DNA of 64,000 bases from CAMPJM01 sp964440915 (GTDB taxonomy: Bacteria > Bacteroidota > Bacteroidia > Cytophagales > Cyclobacteriaceae): NCBI GenBank assembly GCA_964440915.1, contig CAYTTV010000005.1, forward strand, positions 22,902-86,901. Direction: 5' to 3'. The notes below the pieces were generated by a model. That model was not told where the DNA came from. It did no database searches and saw only the letters and a program-made list of their open reading frames with translations. Shown one piece after another: positions 44,583-52,396 of this stretch (positions are counted from its first letter, which is position 1; the number at the start of each line of letters is the position of its first letter). Made by a program: the position numbers and the translations under genes.

Positions 44583-45749
44583 TTATTCGGGTGCAATATC
44601 AGTGTATGTGATCACATCTTCAGCGGTTATGCTTTCTCCACACATAATGACAAGTCTTTCGATAACATTCCTCAGTTCCCGAATATTGCCCGTCCACTCT
44701 GCTCGTTGTAAGGTGGCAATCGCTTCGTCCGTAATCTTCTTCTTCGCAGTACCGTATTCCTGCGCTATATCTTCTAGGAATTTATCCGTCAATAAAGGGA
44801 TATCTTCTTTACGGTCTTTCAGCGGAGGTACCTGTATCAGGATAACGCTAAGCCTATGATACAAGTCCTCTCGGAAGTTTCCTTCAGCAATTTCTTTTTT
44901 AAGGTCTTTATTGGTAGCTGCAATCACCCTTACATTTACTTTTATCTCTTTGTCGCCGCCTACGCGCGTAATCTTATGCTCTTGTAAGGCCCTTAGCACC
45001 TTTGCTTGAGCAGAAAGGCTCATATCTCCTATTTCGTCCAGAAACAATGTGCCACTGTTTGCTTGTTCAAATTTCCCCGTCCTTTGCTTAATAGCCGATG
45101 TAAATGCTCCTTTTTCATGTCCGAAGAGCTCACTTTCTATCAATTCAGAAGGTATAGCGGCGCAGTTTACTTCTATTAGCGGGCCATTGGCTCGCTGGCT
45201 TTTTTCATGTAGCCACTTGGCCACCAATTCCTTGCCTGTTCCGTTAGGGCCGGTAATCAGTACCCTTGCTTCAGTAGGAGCGACCTTGTCGATCGTTTCT
45301 TTTACTGTTACAATCGGCTCAGACTCACCAATAATATCAAAAGTCTTGCTTACTTTCTTCCTCAACGTTTTTGTTTCGGTCACCAGTGAGGATTTGTCCA
45401 AAGCATTTCGGACGGTCAGCAGGAGCCTGTTCAGGTCAGGTGGTTTTTGGATAAAGTCATAGGCGCCTTTTTTTGTTGCTTCGACAGCAGTTTCTATAGA
45501 GCCATGCGCCGATATCATGATAAATTGAGGATCCTTACCTAGTTCATGCGTTTTCTCTAGCACCTCAATGCCGTCGAGCTTGGGCATTTTGATGTCGCAC
45601 AGCACTACATCATATTCGTTTTCTTGGATAAGGAGGAGCCCCCTTTCACCGTCTTCGGCCTCATCTACCGTGTATTTTTCATATTCCAGTATTTCCCTTA
45701 ATGTGTTTCTGATACTCTTTTCGTCGTCAACAATAAGAATTTTGGCCAT
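44583..45749 (-). CDS. NtrC-like response regulator lacking a DNA-binding domain
   Basis: About 388 residues (ATG at 45749; an in-frame TTG lies 6 bp upstream). An N-terminal receiver domain (DDE near 8, phosphoacceptor in LCDIKMP) is followed by a sigma-54 AAA+ domain with Walker A GPNGTGKE, the L1 loop as GAFTSA rather than GAFTGA, GTLFLDEIGDM and the R-finger region. It ends shortly after the AAA+ lid (ITAEDVITYTDIAPE) with no Fis-type helix-turn-helix. I recall similar proteins elsewhere in Bacteroidetes, so this seems a conserved form rather than a truncation. It probably acts on sigma-54 holoenzyme from solution or through a partner. Confidence 0.85.
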   Translation of the reverse strand: MAKILIVDDEKSIRNTLREILEYEKYTVDEAEDGERGLLLIQENEYDVVLCDIKMPKLDGIEVLEKTHELGKDPQFIMISAHGSIETAVEATKKGAYDFIQKPPDLNRLLLTVRNALDKSSLVTETKTLRKKVSKTFDIIGESEPIVTVKETIDKVAPTEARVLITGPNGTGKELVAKWLHEKSQRANGPLIEVNCAAIPSELIESELFGHEKGAFTSAIKQRTGKFEQANSGTLFLDEIGDMSLSAQAKVLRALQEHKITRVGGDKEIKVNVRVIAATNKDLKKEIAEGNFREDLYHRLSVILIQVPPLKDRKEDIPLLTDKFLEDIAQEYGTAKKKITDEAIATLQRAEWTGNIRELRNVIERLVIMCGESITAEDVITYTDIAPE

Positions 45750-45779
45750 ATGCAAAGATATAATGAGTGTTAAATAAAA

Positions 45780-46168
45780 GAATGCAAGCCTATAAGCCGG
45801 GTTCTGTACATTGCCTAAGCAATGTTCTTATCATTTATCTAGCCTTGCCGTTGCCGACAAGGTCCATCAACCTACCCATTCCGTTGCTGCGTGAGCAGCG
45901 TGAGGCGAGCAGCCTCGATTCACGGAACCTATTTGGTCTTTCAACCCGTAAGGTTTACCCTGCCTCCAATGTCACCATTGGAGCGGTGAGCTCTTACCTC
46001 ACCTTTTCACCCTTTCCCCAAATAATTGAGGTGGTTTGTTTTCTGTGGCACTTTCTGTCTTCCCGCCCAAAGACGGGAAGCCTTCCTGTTAGGAAGTACG
46101 GTGCTCTACGTTGCCCGGACTTTCCTCCCCGCTCCCTAAAGAGCGCGGCGATAAGACGGCTTGCATTC
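45780..46168 (-). ncRNA. rnpB: RNase P RNA, bacterial class A
   Basis: The - strand reads GAATGCAAGCC at its 5' end and GGCTTGCATTC at its 3' end, forming an 11-bp P1 helix (46158-46168 with 45780-45790). Inside are the universally conserved GAGGAAAGTCCGGGC near the 5' end and ACAGAACCCGGCTTATAGG near the 3' end. Length is about 389 nt. It is the catalytic RNA for tRNA 5' maturation. An open frame on the + strand across this region is an artefact. Confidence 0.95.
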
Positions 46169-46353
46169 CCTTGTAAAACTACGGCATAAAACGCAAAAAC
46201 AAGAAATAATGTTCCTTTAAGAAAAGGGGCTACAGTTTAAAGGAAAAAGCTTAGAAGTTAGTTATAGTGGTTCTCTCCTGGATGATTCTATTATAGTCTA
46301 ACGTTGCCAATCTTGATCGTTTTTAAATCAAATCCACAAATGTCTATAAATAT

Positions 46354-46983
46354 TTAGTTGGAATTTGATAAGTAATCCTTGAGCGCAATAGGAAGTGCGG
46401 AGGACAAGGCTTTCATACATTCATTTTGCCGAGCCAGTAAATCATAAAACATGTCTATTGAGATATTATAAACTCTTTTCTGACTTATTCTGCTTTCTTC
46501 TTTCAGTACTTCCCATTGTCTGCTATAGCTTTTATCCGTATTGACCGTTACTAAGTAAAATTTGGCATTTTTATAATACTTTGATGCATTGGCAAATTTA
46601 AAGAAAATGCTCTCTTCAAATTTTCTAGGTATTTTATCATACACTATATCCGCAAACAACGTATCATCTTCAGCCTTAATATCAAACCCACTCAGGTTTC
46701 CTACTTCATAACCTTGTATGCCCCCTAAAACCTGCTCGTGAAAAGTCCCAATCGAATTGTTTATCGATTTGTCAATTTGCCTTAATATTTCTACTTCAAT
46801 AATACTCTCTTCGTCAATGTCATTAAATCTTGAGTCAAAGGTCAATTTTATAGTGTCAATTTTGTTACTATAAAACTTTTTCTTGCTCACATCGGCTTTT
46901 GCTTTTATATAAGAATTATGAAGATTCTCAATACACATAAGCAAATGGGCATCACTGACAAAGTCGACGTATTTATTCTTCAT
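46354..46983 (-). CDS. Eco47II-family restriction-endonuclease-like protein, possibly inactive
   Basis: A 209-residue protein that I recognise as similar to the Eco47II (GGNCC) endonuclease family. The evidence is the pattern FVSDAHLL, then IKLTFDSRF, ILRQIDKSINNSIGTFHEQ, GFDIK and a closing SIDMFYDLL. In the family as I recall it, the nuclease core is GFDI followed by (V/F)(E/A)xKNKHNT. Here it reads GFDIK (Asp101) then FADIVYDK, so Asp112 is followed by Val114 where the catalytic Lys should be. No methyltransferase lies beside it. It may be a decayed or repurposed nuclease. The identification is from memory and should be tested by profile search. Confidence 0.55.
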   Translation of the reverse strand: MKNKYVDFVSDAHLLMCIENLHNSYIKAKADVSKKKFYSNKIDTIKLTFDSRFNDIDEESIIEVEILRQIDKSINNSIGTFHEQVLGGIQGYEVGNLSGFDIKAEDDTLFADIVYDKIPRKFEESIFFKFANASKYYKNAKFYLVTVNTDKSYSRQWEVLKEESRISQKRVYNISIDMFYDLLARQNECMKALSSALPIALKDYLSNSN

Positions 46984-47021
46984 ATTATCAATTTCCTCTT
47001 TAAGTCCTTACAATCCAAAGA

Positions 47022-48305
47022 TCAATAATTATAATTCAAATAACCAATAACCTGATCGTACCGCCCACCTTGAGGACGATAGTACACCAAAAAGGTATAC
47101 TGATTCCCCGTTTCATAATGGCTTCCCTCATACATATAAGGATTATCATTTTGGGGAACATAGTAAATATAATTGTACCATCCCTGCTTCAGCAACAGTG
47201 TTCCTGTGTAGCCTTTCAAAGATGCATCATACTCCAATTGATTGACTTTGTCAAAAGCCCAATTGTTGAAGCGACCGACTATATATACCGGATGAGGAGA
47301 TGTCCTTTCCGTCTCCAAAAAGAAATGTACATGTACGTAGTCAGAAGCAATTTGAGGAGGAGATGACTCTAGGTTGTTGATCACAAAATTGCCATCGATG
47401 TCGTTAACCTCTGCATACGCCTCTCTTCCTCGATCCTTATCTTTCATGAGAAAGGCATCTATACGGTCCTCGCCTTTGCGAATGCCAGAAACGTTCTGTC
47501 CCGAATAATTGATCGTACGCATATCAAAAAATCGGAACTCGTTCCCTCCAGTAAAGTTGTTGCTCAGGTCATAATGTTGGTATTCCAGTAGTTTTTCGCT
47601 TTCCCTCGCAAATGTGGGCTTAAGTGTGGCGATCGCATTGTCCCAGCGTTCGTTTTGCATAAGTGTTACCTTTACCTCTTCATGTGGATTGGTAATGTTG
47701 ATATTTCTGTAATCGATGGAGAAAGTTACTTGTTGGTGCGTACTCCTGTTGGCTATATTGCTGGAAGGCTCAACCTTTGGCGATATGCCCACTGTTTGGT
47801 CGTATACCACGAACCGCCGCGATAAAATAAGGTCATTTGGGTTGTTATTTCTGTAAACGATTAGGAGATAATTGCCCGTTAATTTGACCTGTGGCACAGT
47901 GAACCTATAATGAATGTATGAGGTTCTTGTATTGAAGGAAGTTTCATATTCGTTAATGGGAAATTCATTGAAAGCGTTAAGATATTCATTTTCATTCAGG
48001 TTGGATTTGCTCCAATTCCTATTGCAATGATAAATTTTAACTTTAAAATTATCATAATCCGCATTGAGATGATCGAAAGATAGGAGCAAAGGCGTGTTCT
48101 GCCGAAGATGAATGGCAGCTGGCTTTATTTCATCTTCAATATTTCCTCTAAACGGATGCAGCAAAACAGTCCTGATATCTCTTTCATACTGGTGATTGTC
48201 ATATATCAGCACTTTTCCTGTCACATTCTGGCTGCTATTCTGATCAAGTGGTACACAATAGAGACAAAGCCAGAGTACAGGGAGGAAAATGAGGACTTTC
48301 TTCAT
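47022..48305 (-). CDS. DUF5103 / type IX secretion system plug-type protein
   Basis: A 427-residue exported protein with an N-terminal signal (VLIFLPVLWLCLYCV). Family hallmarks include DNHQYERDIRTVLLHP, LLLSFDHLNADYDNFKVKIYHCNRNW and LNEFPINEYETSF-like text. DUF5103 proteins are annotated as T9SS plug proteins, linked to closing the periplasmic face of the SprA translocon. This fits with the T9SS-tailed mannanase at 8687. The gene stands alone with no T9SS core genes nearby. Confidence 0.82.
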   Translation of the reverse strand: MKKVLIFLPVLWLCLYCVPLDQNSSQNVTGKVLIYDNHQYERDIRTVLLHPFRGNIEDEIKPAAIHLRQNTPLLLSFDHLNADYDNFKVKIYHCNRNWSKSNLNENEYLNAFNEFPINEYETSFNTRTSYIHYRFTVPQVKLTGNYLLIVYRNNNPNDLILSRRFVVYDQTVGISPKVEPSSNIANRSTHQQVTFSIDYRNINITNPHEEVKVTLMQNERWDNAIATLKPTFARESEKLLEYQHYDLSNNFTGGNEFRFFDMRTINYSGQNVSGIRKGEDRIDAFLMKDKDRGREAYAEVNDIDGNFVINNLESSPPQIASDYVHVHFFLETERTSPHPVYIVGRFNNWAFDKVNQLEYDASLKGYTGTLLLKQGWYNYIYYVPQNDNPYMYEGSHYETGNQYTFLVYYRPQGGRYDQVIGYLNYNY

Positions 48306-48471
48306 GTAAAAAATTGAAAGACAGCGTTTTTAGATAAAACTTAAAATATTGTACTTTAGTGTAAATATTTCTATAAAGATAAATGTAAATATTTAAATGG
48401 AATATTTCCAACCCTTTTTCAACTGGCTGTGTCTATTATAAGATAGTAGCCCTTAAATTATTCTGTTTTAG

Positions 48472-49023
48472 ATGGTGCATGAAAACGATCTTATAGAAGG
48501 TTGTCTTAAAGAAGAAAGGCAATGGCAAAAAGCCTTATATGACCGTTTTTCACAAAAAATGATGGCGGTAAGTTTACGCTATTGCAAAGAGCGCCAAGAA
48601 GCAGAAGATGTAGTCCAAGAAGCCTTTATCAAAGTATTCGAAAATATTAAAAACTATCGAGGTGAATCCTCTATTGAATTCTGGATCAAGCGAATTGTGA
48701 TCAATACCGCTTTGAATGCACAAAGAAGCAAGCTTTACTTGTACCCTATGGTGGATGTGGCAGAAATTAGTACGCTTAGCGAGAAGGAAATGACTTTATC
48801 CGGCTTTCACTACGAAGACTTATTGAAAATGATCCAAGAGCTTCCAACAGGTTGCAGGGTTATCTTCAATCTTTACGCTATAGAAGGGTATAAACACCAT
48901 GAGATCGCTGATATGTTGAATATCAGTGAGGGAACATCAAAATCTCAATATTCAAGGGCAAAGTTGCTATTACAGGAAATGTTGCTTACGACTGAAGGAA
49001 TGGTCTATGAAAGATATAAATAA
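48472..49023 (+). CDS. RNA polymerase sigma-70 family (ECF) factor
   Basis: A 183-residue sigma factor. Region 2 is present (YDRFSQKMMAVSLRYCKERQEAEDVVQEAFIKVFENIKNYRG), and region 4 is ELPTGCRVIFNLYAIEGYKHHEIADMLNISEGTSKSQYSRAK. There is no region 1.1 or 3. Its 3' end overlaps the following gene by 17 bp, whose product carries an anti-sigma-like N-terminus, so the pair probably forms a regulatory couple at the membrane. Confidence 0.93.
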   Translation: MVHENDLIEGCLKEERQWQKALYDRFSQKMMAVSLRYCKERQEAEDVVQEAFIKVFENIKNYRGESSIEFWIKRIVINTALNAQRSKLYLYPMVDVAEISTLSEKEMTLSGFHYEDLLKMIQELPTGCRVIFNLYAIEGYKHHEIADMLNISEGTSKSQYSRAKLLLQEMLLTTEGMVYERYK

Positions 49024-50578
49024 AGAAGAATTTTCTGACTTTGAAAAGGCATGGCAGCGTGCCTTTGAGCAAGCTGAAATGCCTGTTGAGTCGGACGTAT
49101 GGAATAATATAGATGGGTATCTAGCCAACAAGGATGCGAACAAATATAAGCGCAAGATCGTTTTTTATAAGTGGGTAGCGGCAGCTTCTATTGTTTTCGC
49201 CATTTCCCTGAGCTACTTCAACTATTACTACAATGTTACCCAACCTAGTTTAGCGGTAACTGATTATGCACCCATACAAAACGACGAGCCTTCCACAAGA
49301 CCATTAGATCTTGCAGAATTAAATGCCAACAAGGAGAACAAGTACACGGAAAGCGATAAAATAAACAATACGAATACCCAGAGCAACGGTTTAGCTATGC
49401 AAAGAGACATGCGGCTAGAAAATGATGCTTTGGCTCATAATAACACGGAAAGCGAGGCAGAAACAGAACCATTAAAAACTACATCGCCTAGCAGTGAGCT
49501 GGCGCTTACACAAGAAAAAGCTGGTACAGCATCAGCAGAAGCAGGGAACGAAAGACTGGATATGCCACAGCATCATGAGCAAACGCAGATGCTTGCAGGC
49601 TTGCCTGGCGTTGAAGGTGAAGCGTCTCGAGCTGTTTTAGTTGTAGATGAATCAGAAAGGAATGTGGTGGCCAGTGCCGCAAGAGAACTACATGATGGTG
49701 ATTTGGTAGCGATGCATCAAGCAGGTCAGCCTTATTACATGGAGCATTATGCCCAGTTATTAGATCCGCCCTATATTTATGCTATTCCTGGGATAAGACC
49801 GATCGCTAAGGAGAAGGACAAAGCCGAACCTAAAATTATGTGGGCGGGATTAAATGTTGGTAGTGGTATTTTCGATCCTAACTTTGAAAATGGCAGCAAT
49901 TACCAGCCTTCAACTTCTCCAGCACTCAGCCAGACTTACGCAAGTGCCAGAGAGTCGCCCCAGGCGGCTTCCTTTCAAGAGAGCACAAGCGCTGGTGTAA
50001 CCTATTCTCTCGGGCTCAACTTTGGTATGAGGTTGAATGAGAAATGGGTGCTTCAAAGCGGCGTACAGTATGCCTATAAAAGCGCATCTACCAACAGTAC
50101 TACTTATTTGAGAACCAACTATGATGAAAAAATTAAACCTACGCTTAAAAATAATATGAGCACTGAGGCAGTGAATTTTTCCAATGCTTCTTTTACACAA
50201 GAATATGACCTTTTGAACAGCTTCGAGTTCGCAACAATACCGGTAAAGGCAGGCTACCTACTTGTCGATAGAAAAGTAGGGCTTATGCTCACGGCTGGCG
50301 TTGGAGCAGACATCTTCCTTTCCAATACCATTTCTGAGAACAACGATAGGCTCGATGACGTCAAAATGTCGTCAGGAAGCGAGTCCCCCTTTAGAGATGT
50401 TAATTTCAATGGATTAGTAGGAGCAGAGCTGTTTTATCAAATATCGAAACAATACCATCTTACTCTAGAGCCCAATTATAGTATCGCTTTGAGCCCTCTC
50501 ACTAAGTCTCATTCGGGTTTCCGGAGCAATCCCCAAACCTTCGGGATCACAGCAGGACTAAAATATTATTGGAAATAG
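49007..50578 (+). CDS. Membrane protein with anti-sigma-like N-terminus and C-terminal beta-barrel-like domain
   Basis: About 523 residues from the ATG at 49007 (an upstream in-frame extension lies inside the sigma gene). The first roughly 45 residues (FSDFEKAWQRAFEQAEMPV, VWNNIDGYL) form an acidic cytoplasmic segment, followed by one TM helix (VAAASIVFAISLSYFNYYY), a long low-complexity linker (about 75-230), and a C-terminal domain resembling outer-membrane beta-barrel proteins of the PorT type (GVTYSLGLNFGMRL, SGVQYAYKS, GLKYYWK at the end). One polypeptide seems to span the inner membrane and offer a barrel-like domain outside. The overlap with the sigma gene supports a role in controlling that factor. 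Confidence 0.7.
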   Translation: MKDINKEEFSDFEKAWQRAFEQAEMPVESDVWNNIDGYLANKDANKYKRKIVFYKWVAAASIVFAISLSYFNYYYNVTQPSLAVTDYAPIQNDEPSTRPLDLAELNANKENKYTESDKINNTNTQSNGLAMQRDMRLENDALAHNNTESEAETEPLKTTSPSSELALTQEKAGTASAEAGNERLDMPQHHEQTQMLAGLPGVEGEASRAVLVVDESERNVVASAARELHDGDLVAMHQAGQPYYMEHYAQLLDPPYIYAIPGIRPIAKEKDKAEPKIMWAGLNVGSGIFDPNFENGSNYQPSTSPALSQTYASARESPQAASFQESTSAGVTYSLGLNFGMRLNEKWVLQSGVQYAYKSASTNSTTYLRTNYDEKIKPTLKNNMSTEAVNFSNASFTQEYDLLNSFEFATIPVKAGYLLVDRKVGLMLTAGVGADIFLSNTISENNDRLDDVKMSSGSESPFRDVNFNGLVGAELFYQISKQYHLTLEPNYSIALSPLTKSHSGFRSNPQTFGITAGLKYYWK

Positions 50579-50665
50579 TGTAAGCCGTTCCAACCATTTT
50601 TATTTTCCCTGTGTCATAGAAGTAACAGTTGAGATTTTTAGCATTATGTATAGGAGGAGGAAACT

Positions 50666-50857
50666 ATGACAAATAGAGTTCAAGAGCACAAAATTATAGC
50701 TTTACAGGCCATAATCTTCCTAAGCCTTCTACTGGTTTTAAGCTTTATACTAGAAGGGTGCTCTATAAATAAAGAAAAGATTGATAAGGTGGATGTAGAC
50801 GCGCATGAACTGAAGCTTCAAATTGCCCAACCGAGTTTGTTTACATTACTTACATAA
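50666..50857 (+). CDS. Small lipoprotein, unknown
   Basis: A 63-residue protein with a hydrophobic segment (ALQAIIFLSLLLVLSFI) and lipobox LEGC (Cys32). An unusually good Shine-Dalgarno sequence, AGGAGGAGG at about 50653-50661, precedes the ATG. No family is recognised. A terminator follows at 50888. Confidence 0.55.
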   Translation: MTNRVQEHKIIALQAIIFLSLLLVLSFILEGCSINKEKIDKVDVDAHELKLQIAQPSLFTLLT

Positions 50858-50887
50858 CAATAATTTAGGTTGATAATTTAAGGGTGA

Positions 50888-50954
50888 AAGCTAATCTTTC
50901 CTGTCAAGTTGGTTTAGGCTATACAATTTGGCAGGAGGGTTAGCTTATTTTTTG
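50888..50954 (+). terminator. Terminator after the small lipoprotein gene
   Basis: AAGCTAA (50888-50894) pairs with TTAGCTT (50940-50946), and an inner CCTGTCAA/TTGGCAGG stem adds to it. A run of seven T follows. Confidence 0.65.
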
Positions 50955-51230
50955 TCGAAATACTGCCTCAAATAATAATTGATAATTAGGGCGGTAGCCG
51001 GGCTTTCACTTCAAGTTCGGCCTCCCGCGAGCCTGCGCATGCGGGCTTTCCACTCAATCCCTACCGCTCCTACGTTAGTCCGATCAAACACATTCTAGAC
51101 TAGATTTTTATGATTAACTGGTTGACTAGACTTTAGGCAATTATTACTCATTCCTAAAGGATGGTTGTCAAAGATGCCATGTTTGGCTAGAGCGGCTTCC
51201 TTGTTGCATAAATATGGTTAGCATTGGCTT
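50955..51230. other. Intergenic region holding a GC-rich palindromic repeat
   Basis: No gene is seen. The notable content is the structured element at 50989-51069, reported separately. The remainder is AT-rich and unremarkable. Confidence 0.4.
50989..51069. repeat. Palindromic intergenic repeat element
   Basis: Outer arms GCGGTAG (50991-50997) and CTACCGC (51061-51067) enclose GGCTTTCACTTC-like text and a central GC-rich hairpin (CCCGC 51024-51028 with GCGGG 51041-51045). The phrase pattern GGGCTTTC ... CCACTC ... ATCCCTACCGC resembles dispersed repeats I recall from other Bacteroidetes intergenic regions. It is GC-richer than its surroundings. Confidence 0.5.
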
Positions 51231-51267
51231 AAACTAAAAAAGCAGCCTAAGGCTGCTTTTTTAGTTT
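51231..51267 (-). terminator. Terminator after pdhB
   Basis: AGCAGCC (51241-51247) and GGCTGCT (51251-51257) form a short GC stem flanked by complementary A- and T-runs on both sides. It lies 17 bp past the pdhB stop on the - strand. Confidence 0.8.
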
Positions 51268-51283
51268 TGTTTGATCTTTTTAT

Positions 51284-52261
51284 TTATCGATACAGTACTG
51301 CATTGATTGCGTCTATAGTCCTTTTCACATTAGGAAGGATCACATCGATTAGCGTCGGTGCATAAGGAAGTGGCACGTCCATATTGTTGATTTTGTGGAC
51401 TGGTGCATCCAAATAATCAAAAGCATTTTTCTGAACGTGATAAGTAATTTCTGTAGCAATTGAAGATAATGGCCATGCCTCTTCTACAATTACCAATCTA
51501 TTGGTCTTTTTCACAGAGTTTACAACAGTCGCGTAATCGATAGGTCGAACGGTTCTCAGGTCTATTACCTCTACTGATACGCCTTCTTTTTCCATTTCGT
51601 CAGCCGCTTCAAGGGCTACTTTTATGATCTTTCCGAAGGAAACAACCGTTACATCACTACCTTCCCGCACTACCTTTGCTTGGCCTATGGGGATAAGGTA
51701 TTCTTCTTCTGGAACATGACCCCTGTCGCCGTACATCAGCTCAGATTCCATGAAGATAACAGGATCGTTGTCCCGAATAGAAGTCTTAAGCAATCCCTTA
51801 GCATCATAGGGATTAGAGGGAACTACTACCTTCAGGCCTGGCGTATTGGCATACCAGTTTTCAAAGTTTTGTGAGTGCTGTGAACTAAGCATGCCTGCAT
51901 TTCCGGTAGCTCCGCGAAATACAATGGGTACAGGAAATTGACCTCCTGACATTGACATCATTTTAGCGGCACCATTAATGATTTGGTCAATGGCTACCAA
52001 TGAAAAGTTGAAAGTCATAAATTCTATAATAGGTCTCAATCCGTTCATGGCTGCACCTATGCCTAAACCAGTAAAACCTAATTCTGAAATGGGCGTGTCG
52101 ATAATGCGCTCAGGACCAAATCGGTCCAACATTCCTTGACTAACTTTATAAGCACCATTATATTCTGCTACTTCTTCACCCATCAAGAACACTTTTTCAT
52201 CGCGTTCCATTTCTTCTGACATGGCTTCGTTCAGTGCTTCCCTGAATTGTATCTCTCTCAT
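51284..52261 (-). CDS. pdhB: Pyruvate dehydrogenase E1 component, beta subunit
   Basis: About 325 residues from MREIQFREALNEAMSEEME (ATG at 52261; 18 upstream codons look spurious). The transketolase pyrimidine-binding domain includes VFLMGEEVAEYNGAYKVSQGML and the cofactor-pocket Glu in GEEV. The C-terminal transketolase domain has VEVIDLRTVRPID. With E1-alpha it decarboxylates pyruvate in the pyruvate dehydrogenase complex. The E1-alpha gene is not adjacent, a separation I recall as common in Bacteroidetes. A branched-chain 2-oxoacid E1-beta is less likely. Confidence 0.9.
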   Translation of the reverse strand: MREIQFREALNEAMSEEMERDEKVFLMGEEVAEYNGAYKVSQGMLDRFGPERIIDTPISELGFTGLGIGAAMNGLRPIIEFMTFNFSLVAIDQIINGAAKMMSMSGGQFPVPIVFRGATGNAGMLSSQHSQNFENWYANTPGLKVVVPSNPYDAKGLLKTSIRDNDPVIFMESELMYGDRGHVPEEEYLIPIGQAKVVREGSDVTVVSFGKIIKVALEAADEMEKEGVSVEVIDLRTVRPIDYATVVNSVKKTNRLVIVEEAWPLSSIATEITYHVQKNAFDYLDAPVHKINNMDVPLPYAPTLIDVILPNVKRTIDAINAVLYR

Positions 52262-52350
52262 TATTCCTTGATTAATATTTGAGCGTAAAAATAAGCATTC
52301 GACCTCAATTAGCAAAAGTTTTGCTTATTTAAACATGTGGCTTTAAAACA

Positions 52351-52380
52351 AAAAAACCCTAGCATTTGCTAGGGTTTCAA
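52351..52380 (-). terminator. Terminator after the OmpA/TPR lipoprotein gene
   Basis: AAACCCTAGC (52354-52363) pairs exactly with GCTAGGGTTT (52368-52377) over a 4-nt loop. The A-run at 52346-52353 is the T-run of the - strand transcript. Confidence 0.85.
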
Positions 52381-52396
52381 AATTATCTAAAGATTA

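Noticed and set aside
44583..45749. NtrC-like gene as a frameshifted pseudogene
   Set aside because: The frame ends cleanly after the AAA+ lid and similar shortened proteins are known to me from other Bacteroidetes; no HTH remnant was seen just downstream.
45767..46189. A 140-codon open frame on the + strand
   Set aside because: It lies antisense across the RNase P RNA, whose P1 helix and conserved core are unmistakable; the predicted peptide has no family features.
50989..51069. Palindromic element as a tRNA gene
   Set aside because: It has no acceptor/anticodon/T-loop pattern and no GTTC-type T loop in the right place.
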